From Orientallactaga sibirica (lineage: Eukaryota; Chordata; Mammalia; Rodentia; Dipodidae): a stretch of 64,000 bases of DNA. The notes below the pieces were generated by a model. The model was not told where the DNA came from. It worked only from the letters and a program-made list of their open reading frames with translations, and did not search any database. The DNA is taken from NCBI GenBank assembly GCA_036365145.1, contig JAEOAD010000018.1:7582001-7646000 (forward strand), in the 5' to 3' direction. This document shows positions 1 to 11,439 of this stretch, in pieces. The translations under genes were made by a program, and so were the position numbers. Positions within the stretch are counted from its first letter, which is position 1; every line of letters starts with the position of its first letter.

Positions 1-345
1 CTTATGGAAAGAGAGACCTGCTTCTCTCTGATGGAGAGGGGAGCCTGCCTTCCTCTGATGGAGGAAGGAGAAAACAAAACTTTCCAGCCCTCAATGGGGA
101 GGCAACCACAGGGGGCTGTGAACCCCAAGGGGAGGATGTCCCTCAAGGGTGCACTCACCTATTAACCATGTGTCCAGAGAGCCCCACATTGGGCCCCAGC
201 TGTGGGTCCTTGCCACTCCCGGGGATTGCTGGCCACCAATGTCCCAAGCGCAGGAGGAGCTGGGGGTAGCAGGGTGTTGAAGCAGGTGAGTGTGACGGGC
301 AATGCACCACTGGTGCAATGGTTCAGCTTCCTCAGAGTCCCAGCC
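1..345. other. Unassigned GC-richer segment
   Basis: The stretch is richer in G and C than its surroundings, and its left part carries short repeats of the type 'ctgatggag'. On the minus strand an open frame runs from the L1 ORF2 tail at 346-424 into this segment, but the part inside the segment matches no protein I recognise. It could be L1 5'UTR, an LTR or unique flank. Low certainty. Confidence 0.3.
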
Positions 346-591
346 CATGTTTAGCAATGTCCAATAGAACTTCATTGTGTAAATGTACCACAACTTCATT
401 ATTCAGTCATCCAATGATGGGAATCAAGTCGTGTTTTCATTTCCTTGATGCTTCTTGGAATTCATTCTTATATTTAATCATATCCTCATTGAGCTTAATC
501 AGCTAGTCATTGAGATCCTCCTTTTGTGACTTACTTTCATTTATCTCTCTTTTGAGGTCTCTCTTATTCTCCTCAACTAAGTTAAGCCTAG
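346..591 (-). pseudogene. L1 ORF2 C-terminal scrap joined to L1 ORF1 middle fragment
   Basis: Read on the minus strand, 591 down to about 425 encodes the coiled-coil part of L1 ORF1p (charged residues such as ENKRDLKREINES, then a LIKLNED block also found in the ORF1 copy at 43.7 kb). At about 425 the sequence changes abruptly to the extreme C-terminal part of ORF2p (motif LWYIYTMKFYW, matching MWYIYTMEFY at 20.5 kb). The roughly 4 kb that should separate the two are missing. Either this is one L1 with a large internal deletion or two fragments that abut. Confidence 0.75.
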
Positions 592-938
592 TGTCACCAT
601 GAGGTTCACATTGGTGGCAGAAAACACATGACCAAGAGCAGCTTGTGTGGGAAAAAAAGGATTATTTGGCTTGTAGACTCAATGGGAAGCTCATGATGGC
701 ATGGGAAAATGATGGCATGAGCAGAGGATGGACATCACCTCCTGGCCAATATAAAATGGACAACAGCAACAGGAGAGTGTGCTGAACACTGGCAAGAGGA
801 AGCTGGTTATAACACCCATAAGCCTTCCCCCAAAAAGACACGGCCTCCAGGAGGTTTAATTCCCAAATTGCCATTAGCTGGGGACCTAAAATTAAGACCA
901 CCTAAGTTTATGGGGGACACTTGAATCAAACCACCACA
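592..938 (-). mobile_element. Solo LTR, MaLR-like, inserted in L1 ORF1
   Basis: On the minus strand the element starts tgtggtggtttgattcaag, has the 'gtgtcccccataaactta' block typical of MaLR-type LTRs, and ends in ...ggtgaca, so it has TG...CA ends. It interrupts L1 ORF1, which resumes on both sides. Flanking 5-mers are cctag (587-591) and catag (939-943), a target-site duplication with one mismatch. The best relative in the window is the LTR at 40764-41087. No internal region is present, so this is a solo LTR. Confidence 0.7.
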
Positions 939-1510
939 CATAGTGACAAAAAATGTGTGCCATAAGAAAAGATTCTTTTTCATTTCATTTATGAGATTGT
1001 TTTTTGCTCTCAGTACATCTGTTCTCTTGGTTAGGGTCTCATTGAGTTTATTTAATAAGCTTATGGTGCCTTCATTTTTGAATTCTATTTCTGTTGTCTT
1101 CTGTATGTTTTCATAGGAGATGTTCATTGTGGGATTAGGCAATCTTGTTGGAGATTTCTGTTTTTTTTTTTTTTTTTTAATCTTATTGGTTGTTTTGTTT
1201 TGTTTTGTTTTTTTCTGCATCAAGGGTCTACCTATCTCAGGGTAAAAGTCTTGTTTTACTAAAGAGGAATGGAGTATTTGCCCTTGTAGGATCTTCAGTG
1301 TGTGGCCTGTTTTGGGTATGAACAAGACTGGAGTGGGATGGCATTGTATCCACAGGTGTGCAGGACATGAAGGATACAAGTGCACCAGCAGTTCTGGGCT
1401 AGTGGCTGATATGAGAGCAGCAGTTGGAGGTCCAGAATCTCTTTAGCCCCAATCACAGCTGTGCCTTGCCTGTGGGGAACAGGAGCAGTAGCATGTGACC
1501 CTGCTCCCCT
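939..1510 (-). mobile_element. L1 5' part: 5'UTR plus ORF1 N-terminus
   Basis: Minus-strand reading gives the ORF1p N-terminal region from about 1225 downward (SPTRLPNPTMN, then LNKLNETLTKRTDVLRAKN). It aligns with the ORF1 start at 43.4 kb (NPTRLPSPTMD...). An oligo-T run (1161-1178) and a TTTTG-rich run lie inside it. From about 1230 to 1510 is GC-richer 5'UTR-like sequence ending in gtaggggagcagg (minus strand), a motif also present in the 5'UTR at 7.18 kb. The element abuts the truncated ORF2 of the next L1 at 1511. ORF1 continues beyond the LTR at 592-938. Confidence 0.75.
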
Positions 1511-4500
1511 ACTCTTCTGATGAGAACTCTCTATTTACTTCGATAGCCCATTTTTTCATTGGGTTGTTTGATTTCTTATTGTTCTGCAGTTTGAGTTCTT
1601 TGTATATTCTATATATTAATTCTCTGTCAGATGTATAGCTGGTAAAGATTTTCTCCTATTCTTCACGTTGTCTATTTGCTCTATTCAGTGTCCTTTGTTG
1701 CACAAAAGCTTTGTAATTTCATGAGATCCCAGTGGTTGATTAGTGGTTTTATTTCTTGAGCAATTGGGGTTATATTCAGAAAGTCAATGCCTATGTCAAT
1801 ATGTTGAGGGGTTTCCCCTACATTTTCCTCTAGAAAATTCAGAGTTTCAGGTCTGATATTAAGCTCCCTGATCCACTTGGACTTGATTCTTGTTCATGAA
1901 GAGAGACAAGGATCTATTTTTAGCACCACTTGTTGAAGAGGCTGTCTTTTCTCCAGTGAATATTTTTGACATTTTTGTTAAAAATCAGATGGCTGTAACT
2001 GTCTGGATTAACACCTGGGAACCCTATTCTGTTCCATTGGTTTATGTGTCAGTCTTTGTGCCAGTACCATGGCTTTGTAATATAGCTTAAAATTGGGTAT
2101 GGTGATCCCACCAGCCTGATTTTTGTTGCTTAGAATTGTTTTGGCTATTCAAGTTTTTTTTTTTTTTTTTTTGCTTCCAAATGAATTTTAGATTGTTTTT
2201 TCTATTTCTGTGAAGAATGCCATTAGAATTTTAATGGGGATTGCATTAAATGTGCAGATTGCTTTTGGTAAGATTGACATTTTCACAATATTGATTCCTT
2301 GTGTCTTCTGCAATTTCCCACTTGAGTTTTTAAAGTTCTCATGGTAGAGATCCTTCACTTCCTTGGTTAAGTTTATTCCAAGGTACTTTAATATTATTTT
2401 TTTTTGAGGCAGTTGTGAATGGGAGAGATTCCCTGATTTCATTCTCTGCATGTTTGTTGTTAATATATAGGAAAGCTACTGATTTCTGTGTGTTTATTTT
2501 GTATCCTGCTACATTGCTAAAAGCGTTTATTAGCTCTAACAGTTTGCTGGTAGAGCCTTTAGGGCCCATTTTGTATAGAATCATATCATCTACAAATAAT
2601 GATAATTTGATCACTTCCTTTCCAATTTGTATCCCCTTTATGAGTATCTCTTGCTTTATTGTTATAGCTAAGACTTATAGTACTATATTAAATAAAAGTG
2701 GGGAAATTGGACACCCTTGCCTTGTTCCTGAATTTGGTGGAAAAGCTTCAAGTTTTTCCCCATTTAGTATTATGTTGGCTGTAGGTTTGTCATAAATAGC
2801 TTTTATTATGTTGAGATATGTTCTTTCTATTCCCAGCTTCTGTAATACTTTTACTATGAAGGGATGTGGGATTTTGTTGAATACCTTTTCTGCATCTATT
2901 GAGATAATCATGTGATTTTTGTCCTTCAGACCATTTATATGGTGCATTACATTTATGGATTTGCATATTTTGAGCCATCCCTGCACCTCTAGGATAAAGC
3001 CTACTTGGTCGGGGTGAATAACCTTTCTGACATATTCTTATATTGTATTTGCCAATATTTTGTTCAGAATTTTTGCATCTATGTTCATGAGGGAGATTGG
3101 TCTCTTATTTTCTTTTTTTTTGTTCTGTCCTTGTCTGGTTTTGATATCAGGGTGATGCCGGCTTCATAGAAGGATTTTGGAAGCATTTCTTCCTTTTCTA
3201 TTTTATAGAAAAGTTTGAGAAGCAATGGTTTTAGTTCTTCCATGAAGGTCTGGCAAAATTCACCAGTGACTCCCTCTGGGCCTGGAATTTTTTTAGTTGG
3301 GAAACTTTTTAAAACTGCTTGGATCTCCATACTTGTTATAGGTCTATTTGAATGGTTATCTCATCTTGATTTAATTTTGGTAGGTCATATGAATCAAGGA
3401 AATCATCCATTACTTTCAGATTTTCAAACTGAGAGGCACATATATTCTTAAAGTGTGTCCTTATCATTTTCTGAATTACTTTGGTATCTGTTGTAATGGT
3501 GCCTTTTTCATCTCTAATTTTATTATTTTTCTCTTCTCGCTTTCTTCTGGTCAGATTTGCTAAGGGTTTATCAATCTTGTTGATCCTTTCAAAGAACCAA
3601 CACTTTGTTTCATTGATTCTTTGGATTTCTTTTTTATTTTTGGTTTCTACTTCATTAATTTCTGCCCTAATCTTTATTATTTCTTCCTGTGTACTGGTTT
3701 TTGGTTTGCCTTGTTCTTCTTTTTCCAAGACCTTAAGATGAAGCATTAAATTGTTTACTTGTGAACTCTCTAATTTCTTAATGTAGGCACTTAGAGCTAT
3801 AAATTTCCCTCTTAGGACTGCCTTCATTGTGTCCCAAAGGTTTTGGTATGTTGTATTGTTATCAGCATTTGATTCTATGAATTTATTGATTTCCTTTTTT
3901 ATTTCTTCAATGACACATTCATCATTCATGTTTAGTCTCCATGAATTTCTACATGTTCTGTAGTTTTTCTTATGGCTGATTTGCAGTTTAGTCTCATTGT
4001 GGTCAGATAGAGTACAAGGGATTATTTCAATTTTCCTGTATATGTTAAGATTTGCTTTGTGTCCTAATATATAGTCTATTTTAGAGAATATCCATGTGCT
4101 GCTGAGAAATATGTATATTCTGTAGCATTTGCCTGGAATCTTCTGTATATATCTGGTAGGTCCATTTGTTCCATGTCATAATTTAATCCAGATGTCTCTC
4201 TGTTTATTTTTTTATCAGGATGACCTGTCATTTGATGAGAGTGGGGTATTAAAGTCACCCACTACAATTGTGTTTGTTGTTTTCTGTGACCTTAAGTCTA
4301 ATAGTATTTGTTTGATGAAATTGGGAGCTTCCATGTTAGGTGAAAATATGTCTAGGATTGTAATGTCCTTTCTTGGAGTGTTTCTTTAATAAGTATAAAA
4401 TGACCTTCTTTATATTTCCCCAATAATGTTAGTGTGAAGTCTATCCTGTTGATATCAGGATAGCAACCCCTGCTTGTTTCCTAGGCCCATTTGCTTGGAT

Positions 4501-4902
4501 TACCATTTTCCATCCTTGCACCCTAAAATAGTGCCTATCTTTTATTGAAAGATGTGTTTCCTGGAGGCAACAAATGGCAAAAGCCTTTTAATCCAGTCTG
4601 CAAGCTTATGTTTTTTGGTTGGGGCATTGAGGCCAGTAATATTAAGAGTTATTATTGAACCAGGCATGGTGGCACACACCTTTAATCCCAGCAGTGGGGA
4701 GGCAGAGGTAGGAGGATCACTGAGGATTCGAGGCCACCCTGAGATTACCTAGTGAATTCCAGGTCTTCCTGAGCCATAGTGAGACCTTACTTCAAAAACA
4801 AACAAACAAACAAACAAACAAACAAACAAACAAAAAAACCAACCAACCAAAACAAAAAAAAAAAACAGTTATTATTGAAAGGTATGTATTTATTCTTGCC
4901 AT
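1511..4902 (-). pseudogene. Decayed L1 ORF2 (endonuclease-reverse transcriptase)
   Basis: The start codon lies at 4902-4900 (MARINTYLSII..., split by the B1 SINE). In order follow the AP-type endonuclease region (about 4640-4000), the linker in the window's longest open frame (3929-3336: [35 protein letters not shown]), the RT fingers and palm (about 3330-2675, [13 protein letters not shown] and [14 protein letters not shown]) and the catalytic motif FVDD near 2596-2585, where LVDD/FADD is usual. The thumb and part of the C-terminus continue to 1511. ORF2p would nick DNA and reverse-transcribe its own RNA at the nick; this copy is broken into short frames and lacks the cysteine-rich C-terminus. 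Confidence 0.9.
4660..4866 (+). mobile_element. B1-type SINE inside L1 ORF2
   Basis: A 7SL-derived B1-type element: caggcatggtggcacacacc head, box-B-like gaggattcgaggcc, then a (CAAA)n tail. An exact 13-bp target-site duplication agttattattgaa flanks it at 4647-4659 and 4867-4879. It separates the first codons of L1 ORF2 from the rest and is younger than the L1. Confidence 0.93.
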
Positions 4903-4942
4903 TCTTCTTGTTTTGTAGTGATTCCTGTTTTGCCTTTACTTG

Positions 4943-6005
4943 CTTGTTTCAACTGTTATTTGAATATATTTTTTTTTCTATTTCCTCATGTATGTTTTTT
5001 GCTTTCTCTTCAGTGTGAAGGATTCCTTCAAGTCTTTTCTGTAGAGCAGGTTTAGTTGTCATAAATTCCTTTAGCCTGTTTTTGTTGTGGAATGTCCTTA
5101 TTTCTCTATCAATTTGCTTAGATAGATTTGCAGGATAAAGTAATCTTGTTTGACTGTTGTTATCTTTCAGAAATTGGAATACATAGTTCTAAGCCCTTGT
5201 CACTTTTAAAGTTTGTGTTGAGTAATCTGCTGTGATCCTGATGGGCTTGCCTTTGTAGGTCACTTGCTTTTTCTCTAGAACTGCTTTCAATATATTTTCT
5301 TTGGTTTTCATGTTTAGTAGTTTAATTATAACATGGTGAGGAGAGGTTCTTTCCAGGTTTTGTCTGTTTGGTGTTCTGAAAGCTTCTTGTATCGTGCATT
5401 GGCATTTATTTCCCAATTTGGGGAAATTTTACTTCTATTATCTTGTTGAAAATGACTACTAAGCTTCTGGACTGAAATTCTTCTACTACTATACCCTGAA
5501 TTCTTATGTCTGATTTTTTCATAGTGTCCTAGATATCTTGAAATCCCCATTCATACCTTCCTATTAGCTTGTTTTTCTCTTTGTTGGACTATATTAAACT
5601 GCCACCTATTCTTCTAGTTTAGATATTCTGTTCTCTCCTTTCATCCATTCTACTGGTGAGATTTCCACAGAGTTTTTTTTTTTTTTTTTTTTTTTTTAAT
5701 TTGACTCACTGTGTTCTTCAGAGCTAGAATTTCAGCCTGATTTTTCTTCAGTATTTCTATTGCCTTATTCATGTCTTGTAATGACCTCCTTATTTCATTA
5801 AGCTGGTTTCCTGTGTTATCTTTCAGGAGTTTGTATTTTCTTTGATTCCTCTCATTTCTTCTTTGATTTCTTTGAGTATAGATAACATCATTCTTTTGAA
5901 ATCTCTGTCAGGCATTTTGTCTAAACAGACTCATTGGTGTCATTTCTGATGGATTTATAATTTTTGGTGGAATTATATTGCCTTGATTCTTTTTGTTTTT
6001 TGCAT
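4943..6005 (-). pseudogene. Decayed L1 ORF1 (RNA-binding protein)
   Basis: The likely start codon is at 6005. The coiled-coil region is broken by stops and by a T-run at 5670-5697 on the plus strand. The best preserved part is the C-terminal domain at 5416-5189 (IQEAFRTPNRQNLERTSPHH, KKQVTYKGKPIRITADYS), followed to about 4943 by the tail with a WNYVFQFLKD-like block and a stop. ORF1p coats L1 RNA as a trimer. The spacing to the ORF2 start is about 40 nt, as expected for a bicistronic L1. Confidence 0.88.
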
Positions 6006-7900
6006 TATAATGTAGCAACTTTTGCATACTGAATTGACTTGATGCTTGGGTTTTCTACTTATCTGCAGTGTTCTTAGATGTGGTGACCCACCTTTATATA
6101 CTTTAGGATATGAGTTTAACATGCCAAATGTAGCTCTTGTACCCCAATCCAACCACAGAAATAATCCTAGGTGTTGAGTTTGCTTGCTAAGCGGGTATTC
6201 TAGTGGACTGGCAAATTCTAAACTTCAACTGAGCCATATACACATTCAATAAAGACCAGCACAGAGTATACAAGTGTGGGGATTAAAACAAAGAGGTAGT
6301 CTTATATAGCCAAAATCCCTAAGGGTGTGTGTTGCTCTATACCCTTAATCCTGTCAGTTGGGAGGTAGAGAATTCTGTTCTGAATTAGGTTCCAGGTCAG
6401 CCTGGATCACCCTGCCCCCAAAATGACAGAAGCAAAAGACAAAGGCCCTATAAACCTAAAAGCATTAATGGCAACAATATTAACTGCCAAATGCAGCTTA
6501 TTTGAAAATGGTAAAGCCAACCAAAAATATGTAACCCATAACCTGCCCTGACATCTTAAGAGAGATTAGCACTTCCAAAACAGGCCTACGTATTTTTTTT
6601 TTTTTTGGTCAGTCGGACTAGTTACATTTTGGGTGGCTTCTAATCTTAACAATGCTGAATGCCTACCTCTATCCATCCATGTTATGCCCTGGACCTGGTG
6701 TTTTGTTCAGCTGTGCTGGAAGTGCTGCCACTGGGGGCTGAATGCCGAGTTTTGGGTCATGATTGTTGGGGGATGGGAGAGTGCAGGAAGCCTGGGGTTG
6801 CTCATGCAGTCCCTCCTGTTTCCCTTTCCATAGCCCCTTAGCTGGTCTCAGCTCTCTTTCCTTAAGATTTCCTGACTTTTCATGGAGGCTGATGAGGTTG
6901 GAAAGTCCCCTTGTTTGGTCTTTGGTGCTGCTGCTTGGTGCTCATGGTGTGTGGTGCTGTGTACAAGAGATCACAGATTGGGCTGCAAGTGTCTCAGTGG
7001 GATTCTGGCCATTTTCCTCCTTTCTGTTGGGTCTTGGTCTCTCCTGCTTCTCTGCTGTGTTTAAGAAAAGTCTATACTCCTTCACTTTTCAAAAGAAGAG
7101 TGTATTTTGCTGTGGTGTTGCTTAAATCCCTCCCTAGGCTGGTTTGGCATGGATCCTATGCTGCCATCTTATCCAGAAGTCCTGCTCCCCTACTTTACCC
7201 CAGTGAGCAAGTTGTGGAGGATTCACTGGTACCCTTGGCAGGTGGAAGTCAGATATGTCTTTGCTCCCCATTTGGGGCAGGAGTATTGCCCCAAGGGTGG
7301 CTGGTGGGCAAATTCTGGCATCAAGAGGGGGGAAGTGAAGGTAGGCTCCATGGACTAGTCTGGCTAGGTGGCTGGTGTGTGGGTTTTGGTGTGTGGATGT
7401 GGCCAGTGGCATGACTTTCCATGATCAGATGGCCAAGGCCAGCACAATCTGTTTGGGCTGCAACACTGGGTGGGATGGGTGGTACCCAACTTGCGGGAGA
7501 GGTGACAGGAGTGGAAGTGTGGGCCCTAGCTCTGGCATTGTGTGTACCCACTCAGTGGGTTTGTCCCCTGAGTGTAGGAGGTATGGGGAAGACTGATCGT
7601 GAGATTGCCTTTCTTGCCTGAAAGATGGCCCGAGTTAGGTCGACACATGTCCACCCCAGTGTGGAAGGCTAGTAGGGTTCCTGCAGTTGTTTCCTAGTTA
7701 TTTCAGAGATTGTAAGAATCAGCAGATTCCCAAATGTGCACCCCCATGCCCATCCATTGGAGATCCACTAGGACCTACTAGTACTGGAGCCCTACAATTC
7801 TTGCCTGATTTCACCCATGGAACTCAAGCATGGTTACAAGTCTGCCATCTTGACTGGAAGACTGATCTTATTGCCATCTTGAATGAGAGTGAGTCAGACA
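6006..7900 (-). promoter_or_regulatory. L1 5'UTR with YY1-like motifs
   Basis: GC-richer than the flanks and upstream of ORF1. On the minus strand, cttccagtcaagatggcaga (7860-7841) matches the exact 5' end of the L1 at 43002 (acttccagtcaagatgg). Further AAGATGGC/AGATGGC blocks lie at 7881-7873 and 7171-7163. AAGATGGC is the core of the YY1 site that positions transcription start in human L1; its role here is inferred. The repeated block, about 690 bp apart, suggests either two monomer-like promoter units or two L1 5' ends. The plus strand has several overlapping open frames (to 167 codons) that look like a by-product of base composition. Confidence 0.65.
6320..6425 (+). repeat. Diverged B1-like SINE fragment
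   Basis: Recognisable blocks are 'cccttaatcctgtcagttgggagg' (partial) and ttccaggtcagcctgg near the 3' side, with many mismatches to the younger B1 copies. It lies within the L1 5'UTR. No target-site duplication was seen. Confidence 0.5.
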
Positions 7901-8329
7901 AAAGTCCTTGTCTCACCAGGGTAGTGTGACATCTACATTTCTTTGGGCCAGTCCTTACTGACGACCTTCAAATAAAAAGTACCCTGCTCCTAATCTGTAT
8001 AAAGATCAATTGACTATGGATCTTAATCAGTATTCTTTGTGTCATTTATTCAGTTTAAATTTATTTTCCAAACATTTGATGAGAAGGTGATTTCAATTGT
8101 ATAATTTTACAATGTATTCACACATTGATAAAACTGAGAAATCGACCAGATAATGCTTATATTCTTGGAAGTTTCACTCTAAATAATGAAATAAACAGGG
8201 AAATGGTTAAGAAAAAAAAATGACACATTTGATAAACATTTATGTCAATTCTGTGTTTAATATAAAAGAAAAAGATACAACATACAAATCCTCTCCTTAT
8301 AAAATTATAACAATATAAGAGGCAAACAG
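7901..8329. other. AT-rich unique DNA, nothing recognised
   Basis: No repeat family or credible reading frame was seen. A run of A follows at 8212-8220. Confidence 0.5.
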
Positions 8330-8765
8330 ATGGAATATTTTATGTTGTTATAACCAAATGCCTGACATAAAGAACTTAAAGAAGAAAAATTTCACATTGG
8401 CTCAAAGTTTTAAGAGGATTTAGCTCTTCACAGCAGGGATGTCATGGTGTAACAGAGCAGTTCATAGTCCAATGGCTAGGAAACAGTAAGGGAAATAAGC
8501 AGAGGTCAAGGAAAGATACTGGAAGGACCCACTTACCCCCTGTGACTTACTTCTACCTAAGTCCTACCTCCAAAGGTTTCTAGAACCACCCCCAAATAAC
8601 ACCACTATATTATGAATTCATCAAGGAATTAATCCATTTCATTAGGTTACAGCTATCATAATTTAATTGTTTCTGGGATCACTCTCATGGACACACCCAG
8701 AGGTGTGCTTTCCTACTTTCCTAGGTGGTTTTCATTCCCATCAGACTGACCATCAAGAGTAACCA
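8330..8765 (-). repeat. LTR-like mammalian interspersed repeat
   Basis: On the minus strand it has a head with gtcagtctgatgggaatg, a middle 'cacctctgggtgtgtcc', then 'attaattccttgatgaattc', and ends in ...ggcatttggttataacaac. This head-to-tail order resembles the family at 11385-12472 (tgtcaacttgac head) and MaLR-type LTRs. I cannot assign a family name with certainty. Confidence 0.5.
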
Positions 8766-8849
8766 TTGCCATATGGTAAGAAGAAGAAGAAAAGAAAGAA
8801 GGGGAAATAGGAAAGCTCAGCTGTAAATAGAGGCTCTGAATTTTTATCA

Positions 8850-8950
8850 TTAGATTATCTAAGGAGACTTAGTAACCTCTCTGAGCCTCAGTTTTCTTAT
8901 TTCCTTACCCATGAAATAAGCATAATAGTACCTGCTTTGTGAGCAAAAAA
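8850..8950 (+). repeat. MIR (ancient SINE) fragment
   Basis: It contains the MIR core cctctctgagcctcagtttt followed by a 'catgaaataagcataatagtacctg' equivalent of the consensus region (partial match). MIRs are tRNA-derived, inactive and shared across mammals. Confidence 0.8.
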
Positions 8951-11384
8951 ACAATTATGACTTTTTTTAGTATTAAAACAAAATAACAATCATGAATAGT
9001 TACTTGTTCTCATATCCACAGATGGTCAAAAGAAATTTTGTCTTATTTTTTATGCCAGCCCAAAGGAGCTGAGGAGTAAGCAGAGTCTTCTTGATCTCCC
9101 ATCACATTGTGATGCTGGTGCTGTAATCTAGAAGAGTAAAGGAATCCAGAACCAGTGATAAAGGAGGGGAAGAAAATAAAAATGTGTTTTGATGCAGCCA
9201 CACAATAGATAAAAAGACAGGAGAAAATATATGTGTTGCTTTTCTGTGATTTCCCTGCTGTGATCCTCATGGCAGACTTTGAAAATAAGCCTTGGCTTGA
9301 TAAACATTCATGGTAATGTCCATCTTTGCTCTATTGTTAGGATATTCAGTCCAAAATGTATGTCTGTGTTACCTTTGGAGCTTGCTCACAGATGCAAATG
9401 CCAAAGCCTTATCTCCAGTAGATAAATCATCTTCTGAGAGCACAGTCCCAGAAGTTGGAAAAACATTTCAGGTGATTCTGAAGCACAATCAGATGTAAAA
9501 ATTATTGCAGTAGAGTCTTAGACATTTGGCGAGAAAAAGAAATGCCTTCACCACATGGATTAAGTTCCTCAATATGCAAAAGTAACCTTAAGATGTTTTA
9601 ATCACAAACCTGAGAATATGCATTCTTTCTCTGACTATGTGACTGCTGTAGACCCACATAGATAGTGAGGAAAAACATCCTTCCTTGCAGTACATTCTAT
9701 CTCTAGGAACATTATAATTTATTCTCCCTAACCCCCTATCCATTCACATGCTAAATCCTATCAACCCATGTTTCTTAACATTTCTTTATACTTTTCACCT
9801 TATTTTCCTTTTATACTGTGTTTGTCCAACTTTTCATAATGTGTCATTTTCTCATATTGGAAGACCACTTTATTATTTGAATTTTAAAAAGTTAAGTATT
9901 AAGATGGAAAAAGAAAAGTGAAAGATTGGAGCTAGTATGTAAGTCTTGTGCTAGATAGAGTCTTTGCACATTGCCTGTCTCATGTGTTCTGTTGTCATCT
10001 CAATATACTCTATAGAGTAAAAAGTAAGGGATGCATGACTCTTCACATTGTCACATTGCAAATAAATGTCAGAGCTTGTGTTTAAGTCTAGTACCTTCTC
10101 TACAAATAATGTATTTCACTGAGTTTCAACATGATTGCCAGTCCATCCTTGCTAATGCCTGGTCTGCATTCCAAGAGCTTTATGTAATTCTCTTTCATTG
10201 TTTTCTTTGCCTGTATGGACACAGGGGCCAAATGCTCTTTGTCAGTCATCATTATATTTTTATACACTTGAAGCCTTCTAACTTTCTAATTAATCAATCA
10301 CTCTTACTAAGTTCATTTCTTTTATGGAGCAGCCACAGATTTCTGGCACCATTCTAGGAACTAGAGGAGGAAGTGAAGATGGCAAGTTCACTGCCATGGG
10401 GACACTTGAATCCAATAGCATGGCAGATGACCACCAGACAAACTGGTTAAGTGCATTCTGTGAAGCTGAGTCCCAAAATAAATGTGAAGACTGTACAAAA
10501 AGAGCCCTCTTACTCAGCTGAGCAACTTCCTTAGAGAAATAAACTGCATCCTTTTAACCATTCAGGCAAACTCACAGTTGATCTGATTTATCTATATCAT
10601 CTACAAACAATATTTAACCTAATCTAAGGCACAACAGAAGTACAAACAGTGAGGTCTGGATCTGTAACCTTTCCTCCAGCACTGAAATGTTTATAGGAAC
10701 ATTCAAGGCCAAGAGAAAATGTGGGAGTCCTCAGCAGATATCCCTGTTTTTGCTGGATAGTGGACCCTCACTTATTCATGCATCATGTGCTTCAAAGTCT
10801 CTGAATAAACCAGCCATTCCTTCAGTAGGGATCAAGATGTAAGTGTGTAGCTCTGAGCTGTACTATGGTTTTCCTAAGTCATGTGATATTAGGAAACTGA
10901 ATTACATTTTTTTCTCATTTTCATCAAAGGTGCAAAACAGAATTGCACTTTGTTTCTCAACAAGTCTCTTCCAGTTTAATAACTTTGGTGTTTCACATGA
11001 ATGAGGATTTCTAATAGAACAAAAGAAAACATGTACTATGAAAGTAGAAAGGAGGCTATGGTAAGGGGAGGATTCAAGGTGAAGAGAGAGGTGGGAAAGC
11101 AGGGGAAATGAAAACAAAATTTGGTTGAAATACAACATAATGAAATCTAGTTCTTTGTGTGCTGATAAAGGATAAATTTTAAAAAGAAGCTGAGGCAGAA
11201 CAAAGGTCATTTTCATTTGATTCCAAGCCTATAGAGCTCTAATTCCCCGATAGTGCAGTCATACAGGCCTGACACCCAGGACAAGTGTCATTGTCATTCC
11301 TATAGGTTTCCACTGACTGTCCCTAAGTTGTGTAAATCACAGAGTCATAGGAGTATACATTTATAAAAATAATTAGAAATTGCA
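8951..11384. other. Mostly unique AT-rich DNA
   Basis: No gene was recognised. A weak MIR/L2-like stretch lies at about 10325-10420 (ttctggcaccattctaggaa). The open frames at 9043-9270, 9310-9498, 10031-10521 and 10902-11216 have no motif I know, and base use is that of the background. Confidence 0.5.
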
Positions 11385-11439
11385 ACCCTCACCCCCATGA
11401 TAATCTCTGTCAACTTGACAGGATTTAGAATCACCATGG

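Larger units (their letters stand above)
1511..7900 (-). mobile_element. L1 retrotransposon, 3'-truncated, with long 5'UTR
   Basis: One minus-strand L1 in conventional order: 5'UTR (about 7900-6006), ORF1 (6005 to about 4943), ORF2 (4902 down to about 1511). It lacks the last part of ORF2, the 3'UTR and the poly(A), because a second L1 begins at its 3' break. It carries a B1 SINE at 4660-4866. Both frames have many stops and frameshifts, so it is dead. No flanking target-site duplication was found; the 5' limit is approximate. Confidence 0.85.

Noticed and set aside
807..1385. 192-codon minus frame as a gene
   Set aside because: It joins L1 5'UTR, ORF1 N-terminus and, across a boundary, an LTR; it is a chance read-through.
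3336..3929. 197-codon open frame, the longest in the window, as a host gene
   Set aside because: The translation is the L1 ORF2 linker and RT entry region, collinear with neighbouring ORF2 pieces on the same strand.
6763..7414. Overlapping plus-strand frames (to 167 codons) as an ORF0-like protein
   Set aside because: They overlap in all frames in GC-richer 5'UTR sequence, show no shared motif and no conserved start; no support beyond base composition.
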